From an uncultured Bacteroidales bacterium (lineage in GTDB: Bacteria > Bacteroidota > Bacteroidia > Bacteroidales > Paludibacteraceae): a DNA stretch of 55,855 nucleotides. The notes under the pieces were generated by a model. It searched no databases. It had not been told where the DNA came from and saw nothing but the letters and a program-made list of their open reading frames with translations. This document shows, in pieces, positions 24,377 through 32,023 of this stretch (positions are counted from its first letter, which is position 1; the number at the start of each line of letters is the position of its first letter). The position numbers and the translations under genes are program-made. The DNA is taken from assembly GCA_902799185.1 (NCBI GenBank), contig CADBZO010000012.1, forward strand, positions 1 to 55,855, written 5' to 3'.

Positions 24377-24805
24377 ATGATCATAGCTTGTGATTTTGAC
24401 GGAACCATCGTCACCCATGAATATCCGAAGATAGGCAAACCCATTCCGTTTGCCATCCAGACCCTGAAGAAACTGCAGGAAGAGGACCATCACCAGATTA
24501 TCCTCTGGACGGTGCGCGAAGGCGCCTTGCTCCAAGAGGCGGTTGACTATTGCAAGTCGAAGGGCTTGGAGTTCTATGCCGTGAACTCCAATTATCCGGA
24601 GGAAGAACCGGAGCATGGCACGGCGCGCAAGCTGGTTGCGGACCTCTGGATTGACGACCGGAATTTAGGCGGACTGCCGGAGTGGGGGGTCATCTATAAC
24701 ATGATCCATAGCGGTCATGCGTACGAACCTGCTCCGCAGGGCAACCTGGAAGACCTGAACCCGAAGAAGAAACAAGGGTTCCTGTCACGTCTCTTCAATG
24801 ATTAA
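24377..24805 (+). CDS. HAD-superfamily small hydrolase
   Basis: A 142-residue protein starting MIIACDFDGTIVTHEYPKIG, with the DxDGT nucleophile motif at residues 6-10. IILWTVREGALLQEAV supplies motif II (Thr), and LVADLWIDDRNLGGLPEWGV the acidic motif IV. There is no sizeable cap, as in the short HAD phosphatases common in Bacteroides. Substrate unknown. Its stop overlaps the start of the GNAT gene by eight bases, which indicates translational coupling. Confidence 0.85.
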   Translation: MIIACDFDGTIVTHEYPKIGKPIPFAIQTLKKLQEEDHHQIILWTVREGALLQEAVDYCKSKGLEFYAVNSNYPEEEPEHGTARKLVADLWIDDRNLGGLPEWGVIYNMIHSGHAYEPAPQGNLEDLNPKKKQGFLSRLFND

Positions 24806-25310
24806 ACTAAGGAAAATAGAGCCCTCCGATTTGCCGTTTCTCTACCAATGGGAGAACGACGCTTCGGCGTGGGCGGACGGAGCGAACCATAATCCCCTCT
24901 CGCAACACGACCTGCGCGAGTATATCGCTTCTTCCACCGGCGACATCTACAAGGACGGCCAGCTCCGCCTGATCATTTGCCGAAATGACTCCATAAATGA
25001 CCAAATGGTAAATGGGACAACCCTCGGCTGCGTGGACCTCTTTGATTTTGACCCGCGTAACAGACGTGCGGCGATAGGGATGTATATAGCCCCCGAGTAT
25101 CGCGGGACGGGAGTAGGGCAGGAAGTCCTGAAGCAGTTGGAAGACTACGCTTTCGGATTCCTGCGACTGCGAGTGCTGTATGCTGTCATTGCTACAAAAA
25201 ATACAGCCTGCACAACGCTTTTCCGTCATGCAGGCTATACAGGATCTTCTCCTCTGGAAGCTTGGACCATGGAAGATGATGCCGTTGTATGGCTCAAACA
25301 TCAATCATAG
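24798..25310 (+). CDS. GNAT-family N-acetyltransferase
   Basis: A 170-residue protein with the GNAT core: FDPRNRRAAIGMYIAPEYRG, TGVGQEVLKQLEDYAFGFL (the acetyl-CoA pyrophosphate loop, here RGTGVG) and LYAVIATKNTACTTLFRHAG (the NxxxxxLyxk.GF element). It resembles RimJ/SpeG-type transferases. A short AAATG-type repeat (NDSINDQMVNGT, ~63-74) sits in the loop before the core strand. The gene is the last of the recR-containing run and ends before a bidirectional terminator. Confidence 0.85.
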   Translation: MIKLRKIEPSDLPFLYQWENDASAWADGANHNPLSQHDLREYIASSTGDIYKDGQLRLIICRNDSINDQMVNGTTLGCVDLFDFDPRNRRAAIGMYIAPEYRGTGVGQEVLKQLEDYAFGFLRLRVLYAVIATKNTACTTLFRHAGYTGSSPLEAWTMEDDAVVWLKHQS

Positions 25311-25325
25311 ACCCAATCATCCATC

Positions 25326-25354
25326 AAAAAGGCACTCGGTTTGAGTGCCTTTTT
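25326..25354. terminator. Bidirectional terminator between the GNAT gene and groEL
   Basis: GGCACTC (25331-25337) pairs with GAGTGCC (25343-25349), flanked by AAAAA and TTTTT, which extend the stem to 12 bp. It serves both convergent units. Confidence 0.85.
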
Positions 25355-25356
25355 GA

Positions 25357-26985
25357 TTACATCATTCCGCCCATCCCAGGATTGGCCATCGGGGCTGCCG
25401 GATGCTCCTCCGGGTGATCTACGATGACGCACTCGGTGGTGAGGAACATGCCAGCTACGGAAGCGGCGTTCTCCAGAGCTACACGCGTTACCTTCGCCGG
25501 ATCCACGACTCCTGCTTCAAACAGGTTCTCGTACTGGTCCTTACGGGCGTTGTAACCGAAGTCAGCCTTTCCTGCGCGTACCTTATCCACTACCACGGCG
25601 CCTTCTTTGCCTGCGTTGGCTACGATCTGACGCAGCGGCTCTTCGATAGCACGGCGTACGATCTCAATACCGGTCTGCTCGTCCTCGTTCTCGCCTTTGA
25701 GGCCTTCGAGGGCTGCCTGTGCACGGATGTACATCACGCCGCCGCCCGGAACGACACCTTCTTCGATTGCGGCACGCGTAGCGGAGAGTGCATCGTCCAC
25801 GCGGTCTTTCTTCTCTTTCATCTCCACCTCGCTGGCAGCACCTACGTTCAGTTGGGCTACGCCGCCTGCCAGTTTGGCCAGACGCTCCTGCAGTTTCTCT
25901 TTGTCGTAGGTGGACTTGGTAGCGGTGATCTGGGCTTTGATCTGTGCTACGCGGGCTGCAATAGCCTCTTTGTTGCCTGCGCCGTTGACGATGGTGGTGT
26001 TGTCCTTGGTGACCGTGATGGTCTCTGCGGTGCCGAGCATCTCAATGGTTGCCTGCTCCAGCTTGATACCTTTCTCCTCGCTGATGACAGTGCCACCGGT
26101 GAGGATAGCGATGTCTTCCAACATCTCTTTGCGGCGGTCGCCGAAGCCGGGAGCTTTGACAGCGCAAATCTTCAACTGTGCACGCAGACGGTTCACTACC
26201 AATGCAGTCAGTGCTTCGCTATCCACATCTTCCGCAATAATCAGCAACGGTCGTCCGCTCTGAACAGCCGGCTCCAGCACAGGGAGAAGCTCTTTGAGGT
26301 TCGAGATCTTCTTGTCGTAGATCAGGATATACGGCTTGTCCATCTCTACCTGCATCGTTTCGGTGTTCGTTACGAAGTACGGGCTGATGTAACCGCGGTC
26401 GAACTGCATACCTTGTACCACGTCAATCGTAGTGTCCATGCCTTTGGCTTCGCCGATGGTGATGACGCCGTCTTTGGATACTTTGCGCATCGCGTCGGCA
26501 ATCAGTTTGCCGATCTCGGCATCGTTGTTGGCGGAGACGGTGGCTACCTGCTCGATCTTGTCGAAGTCGTTACCTACGACTACGGCGTTCTTCTTGATCT
26601 CGGCTACTACGGCAGCGACTGCTTTGTCAATACCACGTTTGAGGTCCAGCGGGTTAGCGCCGGCGGTCACGTTCTTCAGACCAACGCCTACGATAGCCTG
26701 TGCCAATACGGTAGCGGTTGTGGTACCGTCACCTGCCTGGTCGCCGGTCTTAGAAGCAACTTCCTTGACGAGCTGTGCACCGAGGTTCTCGGCTGCGTCC
26801 TGCAGCTCCACTTCTTTGGCTACCGTTACACCGTCTTTGGTGATATGCGGAGCTCCGTATTTCTTGTCAATGATGACGTTACGGCCCTTCGGACCCAGTG
26901 TCACTTTCACTGCGTTGGCAAGTTGGTCAACGCCACGTTTCAGCGCCTCGCGCGCCTCTACATTATAGGTAATATCTTTTGCCAT
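25357..26985 (-). CDS. groL: Chaperonin GroEL (60 kDa)
   Basis: A 542-residue cytoplasmic chaperonin forming the double-ring folding chamber with GroES. The N-terminus [20 protein letters not shown], the nucleotide loop [33 protein letters not shown] with the catalytic Asp pattern, and the methionine-rich end NPGMGGMM are typical. A 538-codon frame on the opposite strand is a compositional shadow. It follows groES in one operon after a 55-base gap filled with CTAGTT-type repeats. Confidence 0.98.
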   Translation of the reverse strand: MAKDITYNVEAREALKRGVDQLANAVKVTLGPKGRNVIIDKKYGAPHITKDGVTVAKEVELQDAAENLGAQLVKEVASKTGDQAGDGTTTATVLAQAIVGVGLKNVTAGANPLDLKRGIDKAVAAVVAEIKKNAVVVGNDFDKIEQVATVSANNDAEIGKLIADAMRKVSKDGVITIGEAKGMDTTIDVVQGMQFDRGYISPYFVTNTETMQVEMDKPYILIYDKKISNLKELLPVLEPAVQSGRPLLIIAEDVDSEALTALVVNRLRAQLKICAVKAPGFGDRRKEMLEDIAILTGGTVISEEKGIKLEQATIEMLGTAETITVTKDNTTIVNGAGNKEAIAARVAQIKAQITATKSTYDKEKLQERLAKLAGGVAQLNVGAASEVEMKEKKDRVDDALSATRAAIEEGVVPGGGVMYIRAQAALEGLKGENEDEQTGIEIVRRAIEEPLRQIVANAGKEGAVVVDKVRAGKADFGYNARKDQYENLFEAGVVDPAKVTRVALENAASVAGMFLTTECVIVDHPEEHPAAPMANPGMGGMM

Positions 26986-27000
26986 AGTCTTAAAAAATTT

Positions 27001-27042
27001 CTAGTTCTTCTAGTTTGACTAGTTAATCTAGTTCTACTAGTT
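27001..27042. repeat. CTAGTT-type short repeat in the groES-groEL spacer
   Basis: Five CTAGT cores occur within 42 bases, some in the palindromic form ACTAGT, filling the gap between groES and groEL. It is one of several simple-sequence spacers in this genome. Confidence 0.75.
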
Positions 27043-27316
27043 ATTGAATTTTCGCCAGCACATCGCTCTGACGCATAATCAGGTATTTCTCGCCGTCGAG
27101 TTCGAGTTCCGTACCGGCGTATTTGCCGTACAGCACCTGGTCTCCGGCTTTGAGAACCATTGCCTCGTCTTTGGTTCCTTCGCCTACGGCGAGTATTTCG
27201 CCGCGAAGCGGTTTCTCTTTCGCACTGTCGGGGATGATGATTCCGCCGACCGTCTTCTCTTCTGCAGCAGCGGGCTTAATCAGCACGCGGTCTGCCAATG
27301 GTTGAATCTTGCTCAT
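27041..27316 (-). CDS. groS: Co-chaperonin GroES
   Basis: A 91-residue protein, the heptameric lid of Gro[22 protein letters not shown] contains the conserved start; [20 protein letters not shown] spans the mobile loop (IIIP) and the following strand; [20 protein letters not shown] and a closing VLAKIQ complete the fold. It is the first gene of the operon, about 30 bases below the apparent start site of a sigma-54-type promoter (27357-27372). Confidence 0.97.
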   Translation of the reverse strand: MSKIQPLADRVLIKPAAAEEKTVGGIIIPDSAKEKPLRGEILAVGEGTKDEAMVLKAGDQVLYGKYAGTELELDGEKYLIMRQSDVLAKIQ

Positions 27317-27340
27317 AATTGTATCTTGATTTTAGAAATA

Positions 27341-27400
27341 TTCTGCCATGACAGGGGCAAATGTTGTGCCAAGCTGGTGTGTACTGACAAATTGGCAGAA
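27341..27400 (-). promoter_or_regulatory. Sigma-54-type promoter of groES-groEL within an inverted repeat
   Basis: Read on the minus strand, TTGGCAC, AACAT, TTGC (27372-27357) gives the -24 TGGCAC and -12 TTGC boxes with the exact 5-base spacing of sigma-54 promoters. No TAnnTTTG box of the usual housekeeping kind lies between it and the groES ATG. Flanking it are TTCTGCCA (27341-27348) and TGGCAGAA (27393-27400), an 8-bp inverted repeat, with TGACAG/CTGACA just inside, which could bind a regulator. Confidence 0.6.
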
Positions 27401-27412
27401 ATGACATTCGAC

Positions 27413-27589
27413 TTACCAGAACCGTTTGGCTTCCGGGCTGTATTCATAACCGGCGTTGCGCAGGTTCTGGCATAGTTCGTCGGGGTTGAGGTCAAGATCC
27501 TCGCACATCGCTTCAAGCGAGGCGTATTCGTCGCGCAGTTTCATGTTTACGAAACTGACCAGCATGTCGGGATTGGAAGGAAGGGTCAT
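27413..27589 (-). CDS. DUF4250-like small protein
   Basis: The ATG at 27589 gives 58 residues beginning MTLPSNPDMLVSFVNMKLRD, continuing EYASLEAMCEDLDLNPDELC and ending YSPEAKRFW. The pattern LPxxPxMLxSFVNMKLRDxY fits the DUF4250 family, small helical proteins found in many anaerobes; no function is known. A longer frame starting at 27646 overlaps the promoter and is rejected. It is transcribed from the minus-strand half of the divergent promoter at 27606-27653, toward groES. Confidence 0.75.
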   Translation of the reverse strand: MTLPSNPDMLVSFVNMKLRDEYASLEAMCEDLDLNPDELCQNLRNAGYEYSPEAKRFW

Positions 27590-27605
27590 ATTCTTGAAAT
27601 TTTCG

Positions 27606-27653
27606 GCAAAGTTACACTTTTTTTTGCACATATCAAAATTTTTCACTAATTTT
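27606..27653. promoter_or_regulatory. Divergent overlapping promoters, second example
   Basis: Plus strand: TTG 27623-27625, 20 bases, TAATTTTG 27646-27653 (for the 20-codon ORF/RNA region). Minus strand: TTG at 27635-27633, 19 bases, TAACTTTG at 27613-27606 (for the DUF4250 gene). The shared 13-mer TTGCACATATCAA is the exact reverse complement of the one at 21776-21788. Confidence 0.8.
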
Positions 27654-27682
27654 GCACCGTCAAATCATAAAACGTTGCTGTT

Positions 27683-27745
27683 ATGCCAAGTGCCGAGGTT
27701 CAAAAGATGATCCCTGAGATCCAGAAAGAAGAGACTAAGAGATAG
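27683..27745 (+). CDS. 20-codon ORF at the head of the structured transcript
   Basis: ATG 27683 to TAG 27745 encodes MPSAEVQKMI then PEIQKEETKR, about 25 bases below the expected transcription start. Codon choice looks normal for the genome. It could be a leader peptide, a tiny protein, or chance. It is the only frame of note before the structured region at 27846. Confidence 0.3.
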   Translation: MPSAEVQKMIPEIQKEETKR

Positions 27746-27845
27746 CCCCACCTCGCTTGCGGACGTTAAATAGCAAAGACATTAACAGCGCAAAGCGTTG
27801 CGCGATAACATATTGATTATAAGAAGCGTTTGCTTTCGCTCTATT

Positions 27846-27966
27846 GGTTGAAAAACTAGGAATCTTTCATCCCGATAGGTAGAACGGTGGCAAATAGGCT
27901 TCACGTATTAGCGTGAAGTTCTATCTGCACTCTATCTATTAGTGGTTTTTCCTAGTACCATCAACC
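27846..27966 (+). ncRNA. Candidate structured RNA with a long interrupted hairpin
   Basis: The gap between the DUF4250 gene and the lipoprotein (27590-28062) has no sizeable ORF on the plus strand but has a promoter and a strong fold. GGTTGA (27846-27851) pairs with TCAACC (27961-27966). ACTAGGAA (27855-27862) pairs with TTCCTAGT (27949-27956). After a large asymmetric bubble, GGTAGAA (27878-27884) pairs with TTCTATC (27919-27925) and CTTCACG (27899-27905) with CGTGAAG (27912-27918). A long rod with a central bubble is the architecture of 6S RNA, but I see no sequence proof. Outside it, GCGCAA-AGCG-TTGCGC and the pair AGCAGCCT/AGGCTGCT (~27983 and ~28027) may add stems. Confidence 0.5.
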
Positions 27967-28062
27967 TGTAGTGTGTGGCATAGCAGCCTCACGCTTTTGT
28001 TTATATATTATTCATCGCTTTGTCTTAGGCTGCTGCAAAGCAAAAAAAAACTATTAATTATT

Positions 28063-28452
28063 ATGAAAAAGATTTTATCTTTACTGCTCTTTGTGGCCGT
28101 TTCATTCGTAGGCTGTAAAGAGAAAAACCAGTTCAACTATCCTCTTGAAACATTGTATGGAACCTGGCAATTTAAACAAGTCAAATTTTCTCCTTCTGAA
28201 GATTACCAAACATGGCTTCTGACTGCGACTTATGCAACGTTTTATAGTGATGGAACATATACTGGACGTGGATATTTTGGAAATGGGAAAGGTACTTATG
28301 AGACAAAAGGGGATGATATTATTACATATGTACAGGGTGAAGAATATGCAACTTATACGGTATTGTCTCTGACCGGAAGTAGAGCGGAGCTCAAAATGAG
28401 CATGCCGGGCTCCAGCACGAATATCTGGCTAATATGTGAGAAACAAAATTAA
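28063..28452 (+). CDS. Small lipoprotein, lipocalin-like shape
   Basis: The ATG at 28063 gives 129 residues with a lipoprotein signal (MKKILSLLLFVAVSFVGCKE, lipobox FVGC). The mature part reads LYGTWQFKQVKF, then alternating strands (ATFYSDGTYTGRGYF, YATYTVLSLTGSRAELKM) and ends NIWLICEKQN. A GTW strand near the start and a small all-beta body are usual for lipocalin-like lipoproteins of Bacteroidota; ligand and role are unknown. A longer frame from 27973 runs through non-coding DNA and is rejected. It ends 26 bases before a strong terminator. Confidence 0.75.
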   Translation: MKKILSLLLFVAVSFVGCKEKNQFNYPLETLYGTWQFKQVKFSPSEDYQTWLLTATYATFYSDGTYTGRGYFGNGKGTYETKGDDIITYVQGEEYATYTVLSLTGSRAELKMSMPGSSTNIWLICEKQN

Positions 28453-28478
28453 ATATGGTTTCTATAATTATCCTTGAT

Positions 28479-28508
28479 GCGGAGCTTCGGCTCCGCTTTT
28501 TATTTTTT
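28479..28508 (+). terminator. Rho-independent terminator
   Basis: GCGGAGC (28479-28485), loop TTCG, GCTCCGC (28490-28496), then a T-rich tract of about 12 bases. A UUCG-loop stem of this type is a strong terminator. Confidence 0.9.
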
Positions 28509-28878
28509 GGAACTCTCGCCGGTCTTAATAATCATATACTTTTCAACATCGTTACAAAACTCCTTGACTGACCTTGAAAAAAGGCAAAATCTTAATAATC
28601 GTACATTCTTTTTTTGGAAATGAGTACGTGTTTACCCTTACTTAACTCTTACTTTACCCTTACTTAACTCTTGTTTGCCTCCGATAAGTGTATGTAAAAT
28701 ATTGAAAATAAGGCGTATGCGAATCGGAAGGTGTTAAATCCTATTTTTAGCAATCTTAATAATCGGCAATTTTTAGCGGAGTGTTTTCACAGAAATGCTC
28801 TAAAAAATTTGTAGAAAAAGAGTTTTTTCTTCATATGCCCTTGCAGAAAAAAAATTTTTTTCTTCATATGCCCTTGCA
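28509..28878. repeat. Repeat-rich non-coding region upstream of menG
   Basis: No ORF of note. Three copies of TCTTAATAATC (28523-28533, 28590-28600, 28754-28764), a 22-bp tandem duplication (28631-28652 and 28653-28674, differing only at the last two bases), and a 23-bp direct repeat with period 33 (28823-28845 and 28856-28878) whose second copy contains the -33 box of the next promoter. Confidence 0.8.
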
Positions 28879-28904
28879 TATGTCGATTTTTTTTCGTACC
28901 TTTG
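28874..28904 (+). promoter_or_regulatory. Promoter of the menaquinone methyltransferase gene
   Basis: TTG 28874-28876, 20 bases, TACCTTTG 28897-28904. The start codon at 28914 lies only about nine bases beyond the -7 box, so the mRNA would have almost no leader. Confidence 0.8.
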
Positions 28905-28913
28905 CACGGAATT

Positions 28914-29630
28914 ATGGACGAGAAACAACACATAGGCTCTTTGTTTGACCGGATAGCCGGTACGTATGACGGTCTGAACCACGGTTTGTCGCTGAATATC
29001 GACAAGCTATGGCGGCGTAAGACCGTGGCGCAGATGACCGGTGCATGGGAGGTGCTGGATGTAGCTATAGGCACGGCAGACCTGACAATCGAGATGCTGC
29101 GTCGCGGTAAGGCGGTGCATGTTACAGGGCTTGACCTCTCTCGGGAGATGATGCGGATAGGGAAGGAGAAATGTGAAAGGTTAAACGTGAAAGGTGAAAG
29201 GTTAAACGTGGATTTCGTCTATGGCAACGCGCAGGAGATGCCGTTTGAGGACGAGCGCTTTGACGCGGTGACCTGTGCGTTCGGGTGCCGTAATTTCAGC
29301 GACCTGGAGGCCGGACTGAGAGAGATGTACCGTGTGCTGAAGCCTGGCGGAGAGGTGGTTATCCTGGAGTTCTCGTATCCGGAGAACAGACTCATCCGGT
29401 GGGCGTATGACCTGTATTTCAGTCATATACTGCCGTTCGTGGGAAGGGTAGTGAGCCGCGACAAGACGGCGTACACTTATCTCAACAAGAGCGTGAAGGG
29501 ATTCATCTGGGGAGAGCGATTCGTGCAGAAGATGCACGACGCCGGTTTTCGCGAGGAGCATTTCACAACCATGACGTTTGGCATCGCCACTGTCTATAAG
29601 GGTACTAAAGTCATCAATCATAGATCATAA
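28914..29630 (+). CDS. ubiE: Demethylmenaquinone/ubiquinone methyltransferase (MenG/UbiE)
   Basis: A 238-residue SAM-dependent C-methyltransferase for the last step of menaquinone synthesis. GSLFDRIAGTYDGLNHGLSL is the family's N-terminal block, VLDVAIGTADLTIEML the SAM motif, FDAVTCAFGCRNFSDLEAGL and MYRVLKPGGEVVILEFSYPE the central signatures, and DKTAYTYLNKSVKGF is near the end. A short insertion (RLNVKGERLNV, ~90-100) is encoded by GTGAAAG-type repeats at 29169-29211. The start at 28914 (MDEKQHIG) is right for the family and makes the transcript nearly leaderless. Confidence 0.93.
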   Translation: MDEKQHIGSLFDRIAGTYDGLNHGLSLNIDKLWRRKTVAQMTGAWEVLDVAIGTADLTIEMLRRGKAVHVTGLDLSREMMRIGKEKCERLNVKGERLNVDFVYGNAQEMPFEDERFDAVTCAFGCRNFSDLEAGLREMYRVLKPGGEVVILEFSYPENRLIRWAYDLYFSHILPFVGRVVSRDKTAYTYLNKSVKGFIWGERFVQKMHDAGFREEHFTTMTFGIATVYKGTKVINHRS

Positions 29631-29647
29631 ATAATATACAATCATAT

Positions 29648-29953
29648 ATGGTTAAACACATTATTCTTTGGAAATTGCGGTCGGAGATGAGTGCCGCGGA
29701 AAAACGGGAGAAAGCTCTGGCAATCAAGCAGGGGCTGGAGGGATTGAAAGGTCAGGTGCCGGGTCTGGTAGATATCCATGTGCAGATTGACGGGCGGCTG
29801 GAGAGCAGCAACTGCGATATCATGCTGGACAGCACCTTAGAGTCGGAGGAGGCACTGAAAGGCTATGCCGTTCATCCGGCGCATGTAGCGGTGGCAAACG
29901 GGGTTGTTCGTCCGAACACGGAGTTGAGAACGTGTCTGGATTACGAGTGCTGA
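29648..29953 (+). CDS. Dabb (stress-response A/B barrel) protein
   Basis: A 101-residue dimeric alpha-beta barrel: MVKHIILWKLRSEMSAAEKR, EGLKGQVPGLVDIHVQIDGR, SNCDIMLDSTLESEEALKGY and AVHPAHVAVANGVV match the Dabb layout (start MVKHIvlwklk, xYxxHPxHxxv). Members are small cytoplasmic proteins, some enzymes and some of unknown role. It sits 17 bases after ubiE across a CATAAAT-type spacer and four bases before the next gene. Confidence 0.9.
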   Translation: MVKHIILWKLRSEMSAAEKREKALAIKQGLEGLKGQVPGLVDIHVQIDGRLESSNCDIMLDSTLESEEALKGYAVHPAHVAVANGVVRPNTELRTCLDYEC

Positions 29954-29957
29954 GACG

Positions 29958-30611
29958 ATGAAGAGAGGAATACTGATTGCTTTTCTGGTTCTCATGACGG
30001 GCTCTGTCTGTGCCCGTCCGCAGAAACGGGCGGTGGTGATTGATACCGTTTGCAATGCGCCTCTTCGTGAGATGCGCGCCGTGGCAAGCCGCTTCTGTTA
30101 TCAGTTTCAGGCTTGCCCCGATTCATTGTTCGAATGGGCATACCTGGGGCTGGGGGAAGAAGAGGAGAAACCCAAAACGAAAGAGAGCAGAGACGTGATA
30201 CAGCTGCGGTACAAGGACCGCGTCTATGACCCTGCACACAAGACAGGAGACGTCGCAATAGACATCTACGTCCTGGGAATCCGCTGGTGGAAAGACCAGC
30301 ATCTCGGTTCCAAATACCGTCTGACCCGTCCTGCGAATGCGCAGTATCCGCTGACAGCCCATATGACGGCTACGTATAGCGGTTCGATTCTGGAGGGCGG
30401 CGATTTCATCTTACGGATGGAGCCTCTCTCGGAGAACCAGACGAGAGTGCATTACGAGTTCCGGCTGGTGTTTGGCAAAGTGCTGTCGGCTTTTGTATCC
30501 GATAAGATGTGGCACAATGCTATTGAATGGCGGTTCGAGACGATTCTTGAGAATCTGGTGGAATGTGCAGAAACAGGCACCGTGCAGCCCAAGCGACGCG
30601 GACCGAAATAA
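29958..30611 (+). CDS. Secreted protein of unknown function
   Basis: A 217-residue protein with an N-terminal signal peptide (MKRGILIAFLVLMTGSVCA, cleavage before RPQKR). The mature part is a mixed alpha/beta domain with YPLTAHMTATYSGSILEGGD, RVHYEFRLVFGKVLSAF and WHNAIEWRFETILENL, a pattern of long strands followed by a C-terminal helix. I do not recognise a family. It lies between the Dabb gene and murC; its TAA overlaps the murC start as TAATG. Confidence 0.6.
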   Translation: MKRGILIAFLVLMTGSVCARPQKRAVVIDTVCNAPLREMRAVASRFCYQFQACPDSLFEWAYLGLGEEEEKPKTKESRDVIQLRYKDRVYDPAHKTGDVAIDIYVLGIRWWKDQHLGSKYRLTRPANAQYPLTAHMTATYSGSILEGGDFILRMEPLSENQTRVHYEFRLVFGKVLSAFVSDKMWHNAIEWRFETILENLVECAETGTVQPKRRGPK

Positions 30612-32023
30612 TGACAAAAAAGATTATGCTACAACAATCGGACATACAAAAACTCTTTTTCCTGGGTATAGGCGGCATCGGCATGAGTGCCCTTGCGCGT
30701 TATTTCCATCACCGCGGATATGAGGTGGCGGGATATGACCGTACGCCTTCGCCGCTTACCAAAGAACTGGAGAAAGAAGGGATACCGGTTACCTACGATG
30801 ACGAGGCATCGGTTATGGAAGACCGTTTTGCGGCCTACAACGCGAAGCACACGCTGGTAGTCCGTACGCCGGCGGTGCCGGAGGATAGTGTGCTCTACAC
30901 CCGGCTTCGCGAGCAAGGATACGACATCCGCAAGCGCGCAGAGGTACTCGGTATCGTGACGCGCCAGATGCGTGCACTTTGTGTTGCCGGTACGCACGGG
31001 AAGACAACTACCAGTACCATGCTGGCGCATCTGCTCTATCAATCGGAGGTGGGCGGAAACGCTTTCCTCGGAGGGATAAGTGTCAACTACGGCACGAACC
31101 TGCTGCTGGACAAGAATAGTAATATGGTCGTCATTGAGGCGGATGAGTACGACCGCTCGTTCCACCACCTGAGACCCTATATGTCGGTAGTGACGGCGGT
31201 GGATCCGGATCATCTGGATATATACGGTACGCCGGAGGCCTACCGCGAAGCTTTTGCGCAATACACGGAGCTCATCTCCGGCGCGTTGGTGATGAAGCAC
31301 GGCATTGACCTGAAACCGCGCCTGCAGAAAGGCGTGAAATGCTATACTTATGCCGTATTGGATGACCAAATCTCCAATGACATAGATTTCTACGCCGATA
31401 ATATCCGTGTGGGTGACGGCCGGATAGATTTTGATTTTCATACCCCTGCTTCTGTCCTGCCTGATGTGCGGCTGGGTGTGCCGGTGTGGGTGAATATCGA
31501 GAACGCGGTAGCGGCGATGGCGGTAGCGTGGCTCAACGGGGTGACCGAAGAGGAGTTGCGGCGCGGCATTGCTTCCTTCAAAGGCGTGCAGCGGCGTTTT
31601 AACATCCATGTGAACACGCCGGAAGTTGCCTATATCGACGATTATGCCCACCACCCAGAGGAGATAGCTACTGCGATCGACTCTATTCGCAAACTCTTCC
31701 CCTCACGACGCCTGATAGGTGTCTTCCAACCGCATCTGTACACCCGGACACGCGACTTTGCGGATGCTTTTGCGCGCGTGCTTTCTACGCTGGATGAGGT
31801 CGTCCTGCTGCCTATCTACCCGGCACGGGAGTTACCGATAGCCGGTGTGGACAGTGAGATGCTGTTGGACAAGATCACCAACCCGAACAAGAAAATCCTA
31901 CAGAAGACGGCGCTTGTGGAATACCTCAGCAGCCGTAAGGACGAAGGAACGGTTATCCTTACCGTCGGAGCCGGAGACATTGACCGACTCGTACCTCAGA
32001 TCACTAAGATGTTAAAGAAATGA
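30611..32023 (+). CDS. murC: UDP-N-acetylmuramate--L-alanine ligase
   Basis: Adds L-alanine to UDP-MurNAc in peptidoglycan synthesis. The start is the ATG at 30611, overlapping the upstream stop, giving 470 residues. FFLGIGGIGMSALARYFHHR is the UDP-binding motif, VAGTHGKTTTSTMLAHLL the ATP loop, VIEADEYDRSFHHL and AVDPDHLDIYG the central motifs, and YIDDYAHHPEEIATAI the C-terminal domain signature. It begins the murC-ftsQ-ftsA-ftsZ run and overlaps ftsQ by four bases. Confidence 0.96.
   Translation: MTKKIMLQQSDIQKLFFLGIGGIGMSALARYFHHRGYEVAGYDRTPSPLTKELEKEGIPVTYDDEASVMEDRFAAYNAKHTLVVRTPAVPEDSVLYTRLREQGYDIRKRAEVLGIVTRQMRALCVAGTHGKTTTSTMLAHLLYQSEVGGNAFLGGISVNYGTNLLLDKNSNMVVIEADEYDRSFHHLRPYMSVVTAVDPDHLDIYGTPEAYREAFAQYTELISGALVMKHGIDLKPRLQKGVKCYTYAVLDDQISNDIDFYADNIRVGDGRIDFDFHTPASVLPDVRLGVPVWVNIENAVAAMAVAWLNGVTEEELRRGIASFKGVQRRFNIHVNTPEVAYIDDYAHHPEEIATAIDSIRKLFPSRRLIGVFQPHLYTRTRDFADAFARVLSTLDEVVLLPIYPARELPIAGVDSEMLLDKITNPNKKILQKTALVEYLSSRKDEGTVILTVGAGDIDRLVPQITKMLKK

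Noticed and set aside
25402-27018. 538-codon open frame on the plus strand opposite groEL
   Set aside because: It mirrors the codon pattern of groEL, has no family resemblance and overlaps a gene that is certain.
27683-27745. TPP riboswitch, suggested by CTGAGAT
   Set aside because: The remaining conserved TPP aptamer parts are missing.
28509-28878. CRISPR array
   Set aside because: Repeats are of different kinds and irregular spacing, with no array of equal spacers and no cas genes.
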